From contig NZ_JAANOW010000001.1 of the NCBI RefSeq assembly GCF_011758805.1, forward strand, positions 3,472,001 to 3,536,000: DNA of 64,000 nucleotides, in the 5' to 3' direction. Each line of letters starts with the position of its first letter. Position 1 is the first letter of the stretch. Shown one piece after another: positions 1 through 7,432 of the stretch. The notes under the pieces were generated by a model that saw nothing but the letters and a program-made list of their open reading frames with translations, was not told the origin of the DNA and did no database searches. Position numbers and translations under genes: made by a program. Source of the DNA: Mycolicibacterium fluoranthenivorans. Lineage in GTDB: Bacteria > Actinomycetota > Actinomycetes > Mycobacteriales > Mycobacteriaceae.

Positions 1-1
1 T

Positions 2-274
2 ACGGACATCATCGGGACCCACATCTGGCAACTGCCAGAACAATTCGCCGATCGCGTACACGCCGTTTGGCCGCGCCACGACCTCGGCTATGCGCTCGCC
101 GCAGTCGTCGCCGAACAGGCGCAGCGCAATCCCGTCAAAGCGCCACCGCTGAGCTTTCCTGCACACCTCCACCAGCTGGCGCATGCCACCCAACCGGCCG
201 CGACCTGGTTCGACCTGGTCGACGCCGCCGGCTGGAACGACCGCCCCGTCGCAGTGCGCGACAGTCTGTCATGA
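2..274 (+). CDS. C-terminal end of an HD-domain-type protein (partial)
   Basis: An open frame runs from the window edge to a TGA at 272-274 and gives about 90 residues; the start lies outside the window. The visible part reads THIWQLPEQFADRVHAVWPR, then a helix with GYALAAVVAEQA, and ends RPVAVRDSLS. It resembles the C-terminal half of HD-superfamily proteins of the cyanamide-hydratase-like group, but the metal-binding His-Asp motif is not in view, so this is inference. The stop overlaps the ATG of the next gene (ATGA), which suggests translational coupling with the hydrolase and metallo-hydrolase that follow. Confidence 0.5.
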   Translation, partial: TDIIGTHIWQLPEQFADRVHAVWPRHDLGYALAAVVAEQAQRNPVKAPPLSFPAHLHQLAHATQPAATWFDLVDAAGWNDRPVAVRDSLS

Positions 275-1074
275 CATCCGCGTTCCGCGAACTACACGTC
301 CCGGTGGCAGGCGGCTCGCTGACCGTGCAACGGCGGTCCGGGCGGGGACCGACACTGCTTCTTCTGCACTACTGGGGCGGCAGCAGACGCACCTGGGATC
401 CGATGCTCGCCCATCTCGACCCTCAGACCCCAGTGGCCTCCTACGATCACCGGGGCTGGGGCCGATCCAACACCCTGACCGGACCCTTCGACCTGGAGCA
501 ACTCGCCGCCGACGCCACGGCGGTCATCACGGCGCTGCAGACCGACGTCATTCTTGTCGGGCATTCGATGGGCGGCAAGGTCGCGCAACTCGTAGCGGCC
601 GGAAGTCCCTCTGCGCTTACAGGTTTGATCCTCATTGCACCTGCACCCCCGGACCCGCCGACCACAGTCACGCGGGAGTTCCAACACGAACTCGCGCACG
701 CCTACGACAGCCGAGAGACCGTGGCCGCCGCGCTCGATCACGTCCTTACGGCCACTGCACTGCCGACCTCCGTGCGCTCGGCGGTCATCGAGGACAGTCT
801 TTCGGCCGCTGCGGCGGCCCGCACGGAGTGGCCACTTCGCGGCATCGCCGAGAACATCACACAGGCGGCAGAACGCATTTCGGCCGCGACCACGGTCATC
901 GCCGGCGGTCGTGACCTGGTCGAACCGGTCGAGGTCTTGCGCCGGCATCTGTTGCCGTTCATCCCTCATGCGCATCTGCGCGTACTCGACGCCGTCGGCC
1001 ACCTGATCCCGCTCGAGGCACCGATGGCACTCGCCCAACAGCTCACCCGCAACGAAAACCGAGGGAACCCATGA
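271..1074 (+). CDS. alpha/beta hydrolase
   Basis: A 267-residue alpha/beta-hydrolase-fold enzyme. The oxyanion-hole strand LLHYWGG is near residues 31-37. The nucleophile elbow GHSMGG puts Ser99 as nucleophile, with Asp215 (AGGRDLVEP) and His244 (AVGHLIP) completing the triad. The frame is open further upstream, but the start at 271 overlaps the previous stop as ATGA and gives the usual length for the family, so I chose it. The stop overlaps the ATG of the metallo-beta-lactamase-fold gene. Three coupled hydrolase genes suggest one small catabolic or detoxification cassette; the substrate is unknown. Confidence 0.85.
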   Translation: MTSAFRELHVPVAGGSLTVQRRSGRGPTLLLLHYWGGSRRTWDPMLAHLDPQTPVASYDHRGWGRSNTLTGPFDLEQLAADATAVITALQTDVILVGHSMGGKVAQLVAAGSPSALTGLILIAPAPPDPPTTVTREFQHELAHAYDSRETVAAALDHVLTATALPTSVRSAVIEDSLSAAAAARTEWPLRGIAENITQAAERISAATTVIAGGRDLVEPVEVLRRHLLPFIPHAHLRVLDAVGHLIPLEAPMALAQQLTRNENRGNP

Positions 1075-1778
1075 AGACCAAGATCGTCAAGATTCCGGTT
1101 CTCGGTGACCACCTGGTGAACACGTACCTGTTGATCGGACGGCGACCCGTTCTAGTCGATTGCGGCATGCCCTCCAGCGGCGATCGCATCTGGAACGGAA
1201 TCACTGCCGCGGGCATCGATCCCACCGATCTGGAGATGATCATCGTCACGCACGGGCATGTCGACCACTTCGGTGCCGCCACCGAACTCCAAGCCCGCAC
1301 CGGTGCTCCCGTCGCGGCACATGAGGGCGACCTTCCGACTTACCTGGCAGGACATTCCGATCGTGCCCGGCGCCAACCCATCGGCGTTTTCGGGCACCTC
1401 TTTACCCGAACCCCACCGCCGAACGAAGTCACCCGGCCGCTGCACCCCGACCGTGTCCTCACCGGGGAGTACCGTCTCCACGAACATGGCATCGACGGCC
1501 GCATCATCCATACCCCCGGCCACACCGCTGGTTCGGTATCGATCCTGCTCGATCAGGGCGACTTGATCGCTGGAGACATGCTCACCGGCGGTTTCCTGGG
1601 TCTGATGCAGTACCGCCCGTCGAACCCGCCGTTCCACGACGACCCTCAACAGGCCCTCCGCAGTCTGCAGGCCGCGCTGAGCCTGGGACCCCACACCCTG
1701 CACATCGGACATGGTGGCCCCATGGCCGCCGCCAAGGTGCAGCAGTGGCTGGATCGGCAGCTGACCAAGCGATCGTGA
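1071..1778 (+). CDS. MBL-fold metallo-hydrolase
   Basis: A 235-residue metallo-beta-lactamase-fold protein. The metal-binding signature HGHVDH is at residues 61-66, the next metal His is His151 in HTPGHTAGS, the bridging Asp is Asp169 in LIAGDM, and a C-terminal His214 sits in HIGHGGP, so both zinc sites look intact. The spacing fits the glyoxalase II/lactonase-like branch rather than a true beta-lactamase, and there is no signal peptide, so it should be cytoplasmic. It is coupled by a 4-bp overlap to the alpha/beta hydrolase. The substrate (thioester, lactone or other) cannot be read from sequence. Confidence 0.88.
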   Translation: MKTKIVKIPVLGDHLVNTYLLIGRRPVLVDCGMPSSGDRIWNGITAAGIDPTDLEMIIVTHGHVDHFGAATELQARTGAPVAAHEGDLPTYLAGHSDRARRQPIGVFGHLFTRTPPPNEVTRPLHPDRVLTGEYRLHEHGIDGRIIHTPGHTAGSVSILLDQGDLIAGDMLTGGFLGLMQYRPSNPPFHDDPQQALRSLQAALSLGPHTLHIGHGGPMAAAKVQQWLDRQLTKRS

Positions 1779-1841
1779 GTGCAGTTCACCGCACAAACGT
1801 CTCGTCGACGACGACGCCCCGCGGCCTTACACTCGGCTTCC

Positions 1842-2228
1842 ATGGTGGCCAACACGCTCAAACGCCGCATCGTGCACACCGCCCAGCGCTACCTCGTGAA
1901 CCCGGTCGGGCGAAAACTCCCGGTCACCATGCTGGAGACCACGGGCCGCAAGTCCGGCCAGCCTCGACATACCGCCGTGGGTGGGCGCCTCGTCGGCAAT
2001 GCCTTCTGGCTGGTCTCCGAACACGGCGCTCAGTCCGACTACGTGAAGAACATCAAGGCCGATCCGTCGGTGCGGGTCCGGATCCATGGCCATTGGCGCA
2101 CCGGCACCGCGCATCTGCTGCCCGACGACGACGCCGCCGCCCGGCTGGCCCAGTTGCCTCAGCTCAACAGTGCGGTGGTCCGCGTGATGGGCAGTGATCT
2201 GCTCACCATCCGAGTCGACCTGGACTGA
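1842..2228 (+). CDS. deazaflavin (F420)-dependent nitroreductase-family protein
   Basis: A 128-residue protein of the Ddn/Rv3547 split-barrel family, which is expanded in mycobacteria. It contains the family hallmark LETTGRKSGQPRHTAVGGRL near residues 29-48 and the ending pattern of a GNAFWLVSEHG strand followed by YVKNIKADPSVRVRI. Family members bind F420 or related deazaflavins and reduce quinones or nitro compounds at the membrane. The frame opens at 1779, but the ATG at 1842 begins the conserved part (MVANTLKRRIV) and gives the usual size. The reaction of this copy is unknown. Confidence 0.85.
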   Translation: MVANTLKRRIVHTAQRYLVNPVGRKLPVTMLETTGRKSGQPRHTAVGGRLVGNAFWLVSEHGAQSDYVKNIKADPSVRVRIHGHWRTGTAHLLPDDDAAARLAQLPQLNSAVVRVMGSDLLTIRVDLD

Positions 2229-2229
2229 G

Positions 2230-2571
2230 ATGTCCTACGACGAGGACCTGGCCAACCGGATCCGCGAGATCCTGGCCACCACCGCGAATGTCGACGAGAA
2301 ACGGATGTTCGGCGGACTGGCCTTCCTGGTGAACGGCAACATGGCGGTGGCCGCCAGCGGCGGGGGCGGGTTGATGGTGCGCGTGCCGCCGGAGGAGACG
2401 GCCGCACTGCTCGACCGCGACCATGTCGAGCCCATGGTGATGGCCGGCCGCGAAACCCGCGGCTGGCTACGCGTGCGCACCGACGGTATCCGCACCACCC
2501 GCCAGCTCCAGCCGTGGGTGAGTCGCGGGGTGGACTACGCGTCGGGACTCCCCGCCAAACAGCGCCGTTAG
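2230..2571 (+). CDS. TfoX/Sxy N-terminal-domain protein
   Basis: A 113-residue protein with the TfoX N-terminal fold: MSYDEDLANRIREIL followed by KRMFGGLAFLVNGNMAVA and a C-terminal RGWLRVRTDGI. It lacks the C-terminal TfoX domain found in gamma-proteobacterial competence regulators, so a competence role should not be assumed. The start at 2230 lies one base after the TGA of the upstream gene, with no room for a separate promoter, so it is probably co-transcribed. Small single-domain members are common and uncharacterised in actinobacteria. Confidence 0.75.
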   Translation: MSYDEDLANRIREILATTANVDEKRMFGGLAFLVNGNMAVAASGGGGLMVRVPPEETAALLDRDHVEPMVMAGRETRGWLRVRTDGIRTTRQLQPWVSRGVDYASGLPAKQRR

Positions 2572-2590
2572 GCGGCAACAAGGAGCGGGT

Positions 2591-3238
2591 ATGCCTGATC
2601 TCATGCCTGGTGCACACACCCTGGCTGCGCGGCTGCTCCGGCAAGCCGGAACCACGTTCGCCGACGAAGCCGGCATCACGTTGCGCGACGAACCCAAGCC
2701 GTTGTTCCAGCTCCTGGCGCTGGCCATGCTGGCTAGCAAACCGATCAGCGCGGAGGTCGCCGTGGCGGCCGCAAGCGAGGTGTTTTGCAGCGGCATCCGG
2801 ACCCCTGCCTCGGTACTGCACGCCGATCGCGCGACGCTGATCGAGGCGTTCGGCCGGGCGGGTTACGCGCGCTACGACGAAAGCTCGGCAACTCGGCTGA
2901 CCGGGCTCGCCACCCGGGTGCAGCAGCGGTATCGCGGTGATCTGCGCAGACTGGCCGACGAAGCCGCCGGCGATGTCCGGGCTGCCGCGCATGCCCTACA
3001 GGAATTCGACGGCATCGGCCCGGTGGGCGCCGACATCTTCCTGCGCGAGGTTCAGAACGTCTGGCCTTGGGTGCGGCCCTATTTCGATGATCGCGCCCTG
3101 GCCGGCGCACACGAACTGGGCCTGCCCGAAGACCCCGAAACACTGCTCGACCTGTCCGGCGGCCACCCCGCCCAGCTGGCTGCCGCGCTGGTCCGCGCCT
3201 CACTCGACCACCACCTGCGCGAACACGTCACGGCGTAG
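2591..3238 (+). CDS. HhH-GPD-like DNA glycosylase/endonuclease III-type protein
   Basis: A 215-residue all-helical protein with a helix-hairpin-helix-like segment FDGIGPVGADIFLREV near residues 140-155, the place where endonuclease III-type glycosylases carry LPGVGxKTA. The usual hairpin Lys is absent, so a lyase activity is doubtful, and there is no C-terminal four-Cys iron-sulfur cluster. A probable role is base-excision DNA repair or an uncharacterised relative. It follows the TfoX-like gene by 19 bp and precedes the flavoprotein by 23 bp, so all may share a transcript. Confidence 0.6.
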   Translation: MPDLMPGAHTLAARLLRQAGTTFADEAGITLRDEPKPLFQLLALAMLASKPISAEVAVAAASEVFCSGIRTPASVLHADRATLIEAFGRAGYARYDESSATRLTGLATRVQQRYRGDLRRLADEAAGDVRAAAHALQEFDGIGPVGADIFLREVQNVWPWVRPYFDDRALAGAHELGLPEDPETLLDLSGGHPAQLAAALVRASLDHHLREHVTA

Positions 3239-3261
3239 CCGCTCATCGAAGGAGAACTGCC

Positions 3262-4488
3262 ATGACCACACCGACCTATGTCATCATCGGCGCCGGCCTT
3301 GCCGGAGCCAAGGCCGCAGAAGCCCTGCGGGACCGGAACTTCGGCGGTCAGATCATCCTGTTCGGCACCGAGGACCATCTGCCCTACGAACGTCCGCCCC
3401 TGTCGAAGGACTACCTGGCAGGCAAGAAGGAACCCGACGAGTTCACCGTGCAGCCCGCGAGTTGGTACCGCGAGCACGATATCGACCTGCGGCTGAACAC
3501 CACCGTCAAGACCATCGATCGCGCGGCCCACGCCGTCGGCTACCAGGACGGCAAACACGAGCACTACGACAAACTGCTGCTGGCCACCGGGTCGGCATCG
3601 CGGCGCCCACCCCTTCCCGGATCCGACTCCGACGGGGTGCACTACCTGCGGACCGTCGAGGACGCGGCGGCCCTGCGCGCGCTCCTGCGAGGGGGTGCAC
3701 GGCTGGCAGTGGTCGGCGCGGGCTGGATCGGTCTTGAGGTTGCCGCCGCCGCCCGCGAGTTGGGCGCCGAGGTCACCGTCGTCGAATCGGCGGATCTGCC
3801 GTTGGCCGCACTCGGCCGTGACGTCGCGCGGGTGTTCACCGACCTGCACCGCAACCACGGTGTCGACCTCCGATTAAGCACCTCGGTCGAAGAGATCACC
3901 ACGGCCGGGGGCCACGCGACCGGCCTGCGCCTCGGTGACGGTTCCACCGTGTCCGCGGACGTGGTGCTGGTCGCGGCGGGCGCCCGACCTCGTATCGAAC
4001 TCGCCGAGAAGGCGGGGCTGACGCTGGCCGACGGCGGCGTCGCCGTCGATGCGGCACTGCGCACCAGTGATCCCGACATCTTCGCCGTCGGCGATATCGC
4101 CGCGGCCCAGCATCCCCTGCTGGACACCAGGATTCGTACCGAGCACTGGGCCAACGCACTCAAACAACCCGCCGTGGCCGCGGCCGGGATGCTCGGCGCA
4201 CCCGGCAGCTACGACGAGTTGCCGTACTTCTTCACCGATCAGTACGACCTCGGCATGGAGTATGTCGGACACGCCCCGCCGGACGCGCGGGTGGTATTCC
4301 GTGGCGATGTGCCCGGCCGCGAGTTCACCGCGTTCTGGCTGGACGACGACGCCCGGGTGCTGGCGGGGATGAACGTCAACATCTGGGAGGGCCTGGACGA
4401 TATCAAGGCCCTGGTCCGCGGCGGGCAACCGGTGGACGCCGCGCGGTTGGCCGACGTCGACACACCGCTCGGTGAGGTCGGTAACTAG
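3262..4488 (+). CDS. FAD/NAD(P)-dependent ferredoxin/rubredoxin reductase-type oxidoreductase
   Basis: A 408-residue two-dinucleotide-domain flavoprotein. The N-terminal FAD motif is IIGAGLAGAKAAEALR (residues 8-23). The NAD(P) motif [19 protein letters not shown] lies near residues 150-168, and the second FAD contact is TSDPDIFAVGDIAA near 270-283. A C-terminal reductase domain follows, with the typical PYFFTDQYD and RVLAGMNVN segments. Such enzymes pass electrons from NAD(P)H to ferredoxins or rubredoxins that feed P450s or dioxygenases; no partner gene is next to it. A clear ribosome site (AAGGAG) precedes the ATG at 3262. Confidence 0.88.
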   Translation: MTTPTYVIIGAGLAGAKAAEALRDRNFGGQIILFGTEDHLPYERPPLSKDYLAGKKEPDEFTVQPASWYREHDIDLRLNTTVKTIDRAAHAVGYQDGKHEHYDKLLLATGSASRRPPLPGSDSDGVHYLRTVEDAAALRALLRGGARLAVVGAGWIGLEVAAAARELGAEVTVVESADLPLAALGRDVARVFTDLHRNHGVDLRLSTSVEEITTAGGHATGLRLGDGSTVSADVVLVAAGARPRIELAEKAGLTLADGGVAVDAALRTSDPDIFAVGDIAAAQHPLLDTRIRTEHWANALKQPAVAAAGMLGAPGSYDELPYFFTDQYDLGMEYVGHAPPDARVVFRGDVPGREFTAFWLDDDARVLAGMNVNIWEGLDDIKALVRGGQPVDAARLADVDTPLGEVGN

Positions 4489-4501
4489 GTCGTCGACATC
4501 G

Positions 4502-5977
4502 TCACTCCAGGGTGGCGATGCCTTCGGCGGTGACGGTGACCTTCACCCCGGCGATGTCCTCGGTGACGGTGGCCGCAGCCTGCGAAGGGTCGGTGATCAC
4601 GGCCAGGGCTCGACTGCCCGTCGGGGTCCGCACCGCCAGGAACGCCTTCTCCGCGGTGTCCTCGCGGGTGTGGGGCGTGGTCCAGGTCTCCACGGTGCCG
4701 ACCCCGGCCCACACGTCCTCGGCCACCACGGTGGGCTCCGCATCCACGGCCGATTGCACGTCCTCCCAGCGGAATTCGCCGGTGGGCGGCTCGGTGCCGT
4801 AGATGCCGAAGCTGTGCTTGGTGAGGTAGCCGCCGTTGGCGGTGATGAGCCCGACGGTGCCGGGTTGCGCGGTGAGGCGTTCGGCCATGGTCGCGATGGA
4901 GTGTGAGACGTAGTTGTTCCACGGTCCGCCCGCGAAGGTCAGACCGCCGGTGACGGTCAGCGGCCGCTGCGGGTCGTCGGTGGGCAGACCGAGTTCGTTG
5001 GCCGCGACCTGGACCGCGCACGGGAAGCACGAGTAGATGTCGACGAGGTCGATCTCGTCGATGCCACGACCGGCGAGTTCCAGCGCGCGGTGACCGCCGA
5101 TGCGGATCGCCGGTGACCCGTCAAAGCGGGCCCGCTCCCCGATCAGGTAGGTGTCGTGGGCATCGGTGCCCGCGTAGGGGAAGACCCAGCGGTCCCGCGG
5201 AATCTGCAGGGACTGCGCCTTCTCCACCGAGGTGAGGATCAGTGCCGCGCCCTGGTCGACCATATTGTTCGAGTTCATCAGCTTCGTGTAGGGCCAGCTG
5301 ATCATGCGGTTGGTCGGACCCGGCTGCCAGATCTCCTCGGCCGGCACCGCCTTCTGGTTCCAGGCATGCGGATTGTCCTGTGCCACTTGGCTGAACCGCG
5401 ACCACAGCGCACCGATCCGGCGCCGGTGCTCCTCGGGCGACTCCCCCGAGGCGATACGCAGCGCCTGCTCGAACATCGGGTACACGTAGGCCGGCCGGTC
5501 CAGTCCGATCCGGATCTCGGCGGGGCCGGACATCTGGAACTCGTCGTCGGCGCCGGCGGGTAGCGGCACCGAATCATCCTGGACGGTGCCGGTGAGCTTG
5601 TGCCCCTGCGCCCGTATCCGGGTTCGGCTGCGCCAGGTTTCACCGCCGGCGATGAGGACCACGTCATTGCGGCCCTGCTGGATGTCCAGGCAGGCCTGGT
5701 TCACCAGCGACTGCGGGATGTTGCCACCGATGCTGGTATACCGGGTGGCCGCGGTGGACGCGCCGATCCGTTGGGCCAGAAGCAGACCCGGATCCCGGTA
5801 GCGCCAGGACAGCAGGTTGACGATGCGCACGGCGTCCACCGCTTCGAGCACGCGTGGGTCGGCGGCGGCGCGCGCCGCACGCTCCATCAGGTCGACGGGT
5901 TCGGTGGTGGCGCTCTCCTCGCGCTGGTTGACCTGGCCGTAGCCGACGAGGACCGGGGTGCGTGGGTCGAGAGACAT
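4502..5977 (-). CDS. thiolase-like acetyl-CoA acetyltransferase family protein
   Basis: A 491-residue protein of the SCP2-thiolase/lipid-transfer thiolase-like family. It begins MSLDPRTPVLVGYGQVNQRE, has IDLVDIYSCFPCAVQVAANELG in the middle (active-site region), and TGGLTFAGGPWNNYVSHSIATM, which carries the GGP-type C-terminal thiolase motif. It is the third gene of a minus-strand operon after the CoA-transferase and aldehyde dehydrogenase, with a 30-bp gap. It probably cleaves or modifies an acyl-CoA made by the upstream enzymes. The C-terminal 90 residues form an extra beta-rich domain seen in this subfamily. Confidence 0.85.
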   Translation of the reverse strand: MSLDPRTPVLVGYGQVNQREESATTEPVDLMERAARAAADPRVLEAVDAVRIVNLLSWRYRDPGLLLAQRIGASTAATRYTSIGGNIPQSLVNQACLDIQQGRNDVVLIAGGETWRSRTRIRAQGHKLTGTVQDDSVPLPAGADDEFQMSGPAEIRIGLDRPAYVYPMFEQALRIASGESPEEHRRRIGALWSRFSQVAQDNPHAWNQKAVPAEEIWQPGPTNRMISWPYTKLMNSNNMVDQGAALILTSVEKAQSLQIPRDRWVFPYAGTDAHDTYLIGERARFDGSPAIRIGGHRALELAGRGIDEIDLVDIYSCFPCAVQVAANELGLPTDDPQRPLTVTGGLTFAGGPWNNYVSHSIATMAERLTAQPGTVGLITANGGYLTKHSFGIYGTEPPTGEFRWEDVQSAVDAEPTVVAEDVWAGVGTVETWTTPHTREDTAEKAFLAVRTPTGSRALAVITDPSQAAATVTEDIAGVKVTVTAEGIATLE

Positions 5978-6007
5978 CTGGTGAATCTTCCTGTCTTGTA
6001 GAGGCGT

Positions 6008-7432
6008 TCAGGCCGGGCCGACGCGGTAGATGGACTTGAGCTGTTGGTAGGCGGCCAGCCCTTCCGGGCCGAGCTCACGACCGAGGCCGCTGGACTTGAC
6101 CCCGCCGAACGGCGCCGCGACGTCCAGTTGGTAGTCGTTGACGCCGATGGAGCCGGTGTGCACCCGGCGGGCGATCTCGGTCCCGCGATCGGCGTCGGTG
6201 GTCCATACGGTGCCGCCGAGGCCGAACTCGCTGTCGTTGGCGATCGCGACGGCCTGCTCCTCGGTGTCGTAGGGAATCACCGCCAGCACCGGGCCGAAGA
6301 CCTCTTCCTGCGCGATCCGCGACGAGTTGTCGACATCGGCGAAGACCGTCGGCGAGACGAACCAGCCGTGCGGCTGATCGGCCGGAACAGCGCCGCCGGC
6401 AACGAGTTTCGCCTCCGCTTTACCGATGTCGATATAGTCGAGGACCCGCCGGCGCTGACGATCACTGACCAGCGGACCGACGTCGGTGGCCTTGTCCAGC
6501 GGATCACCCACCGTGAGCCCGTCGGCCAGGGCCGCCACCGCGTCGACCACCTCGGCATACCGTGAGCGCGGCGCCAGGATCCGCGAACTGAGGTGGCAGG
6601 TCTGGCCGTTGTTGACGAAGGATGCGTTCTTCAGTCCTTTGACCGTGGCGGCCAGGTCCGCATCGTCGAGGATGATCGCGGCGGACTTTCCGCCCAGCTC
6701 GAGTGTGACCGGCCGCAGCAACCGGCCGCACATCTCGGCGATGGAACGGCCCGCCCCGGTGGATCCGGTGAACGCGACCTTGTCCACGCCCGGGTGCGTC
6801 ACCAGGTGTGCACCGGCGGCCGGGCCGCCCGCCACCACGTTGAGCACACCGGCGGGAAACCCGGCCTCGGCGGCGGCTTCGGCGAAAACGAGTGCATCCA
6901 AAGCGGTTTCGGGCGCGGCTTTGAGCACCATGGTGCAGCCTGCGGCGAGCCCGGGGGCCAGCTTCATCGCCGCCAGGGCTTGGGGATAGTTCCACGGCGT
7001 GATCGCCGCCACCACCCCGACGGCTTCCCGGCGCACGATGGTGTGCCCGATCAGCGCGGGCCGGATCTCCTCGTCACCGCCGGCGGTGATCAGGTCGGCG
7101 TAGTAGCGCAGCAGGACCGCCGGGAACATGCCGTTGGCGCCCTTGGACAGCCGGATCGGCATGCCGTTCTCGCGGGTACACAGTTCGTTGGTGGTCGCCG
7201 AGCGGGCCAGCAGGGCATCGGCGAAGCGCAGCAGCAGCGCCGCCCGCTCGCCGGCGGCCGTGGCACTCCAGGCCGGCAGCGCGGCACGGGCCGCTGCCAC
7301 CGCATCGTCGACCTCGGATTCGGTCGCCGAAGAGCCGTGCCCCAGCAGCTCACCGGTGGCGGCCTCGATCACCGGTTCGGTGCGTTCGGCGGTGCGGAAC
7401 TGGCCGGCGATGAAGACAGAAGCGGTGCTCAC
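6008..7432 (-). CDS. aldehyde dehydrogenase family protein
   Basis: A 474-residue NAD(P)-dependent aldehyde dehydrogenase. The cofactor motif is FTGSTGAGR (221-229), the general base is Glu245 in LELGGKS, and the nucleophile is Cys279 in NNGQTC. The PWNYP segment (146-150) is also intact, so it should be active. The GTG start overlaps the stop of the CoA-transferase by GTGA, which shows coupling. In context it probably oxidises an aldehyde intermediate of a carboxylic acid or terpenoid catabolic route. Confidence 0.92.
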   Translation of the reverse strand: MSTASVFIAGQFRTAERTEPVIEAATGELLGHGSSATESEVDDAVAAARAALPAWSATAAGERAALLLRFADALLARSATTNELCTRENGMPIRLSKGANGMFPAVLLRYYADLITAGGDEEIRPALIGHTIVRREAVGVVAAITPWNYPQALAAMKLAPGLAAGCTMVLKAAPETALDALVFAEAAAEAGFPAGVLNVVAGGPAAGAHLVTHPGVDKVAFTGSTGAGRSIAEMCGRLLRPVTLELGGKSAAIILDDADLAATVKGLKNASFVNNGQTCHLSSRILAPRSRYAEVVDAVAALADGLTVGDPLDKATDVGPLVSDRQRRRVLDYIDIGKAEAKLVAGGAVPADQPHGWFVSPTVFADVDNSSRIAQEEVFGPVLAVIPYDTEEQAVAIANDSEFGLGGTVWTTDADRGTEIARRVHTGSIGVNDYQLDVAAPFGGVKSSGLGRELGPEGLAAYQQLKSIYRVGPA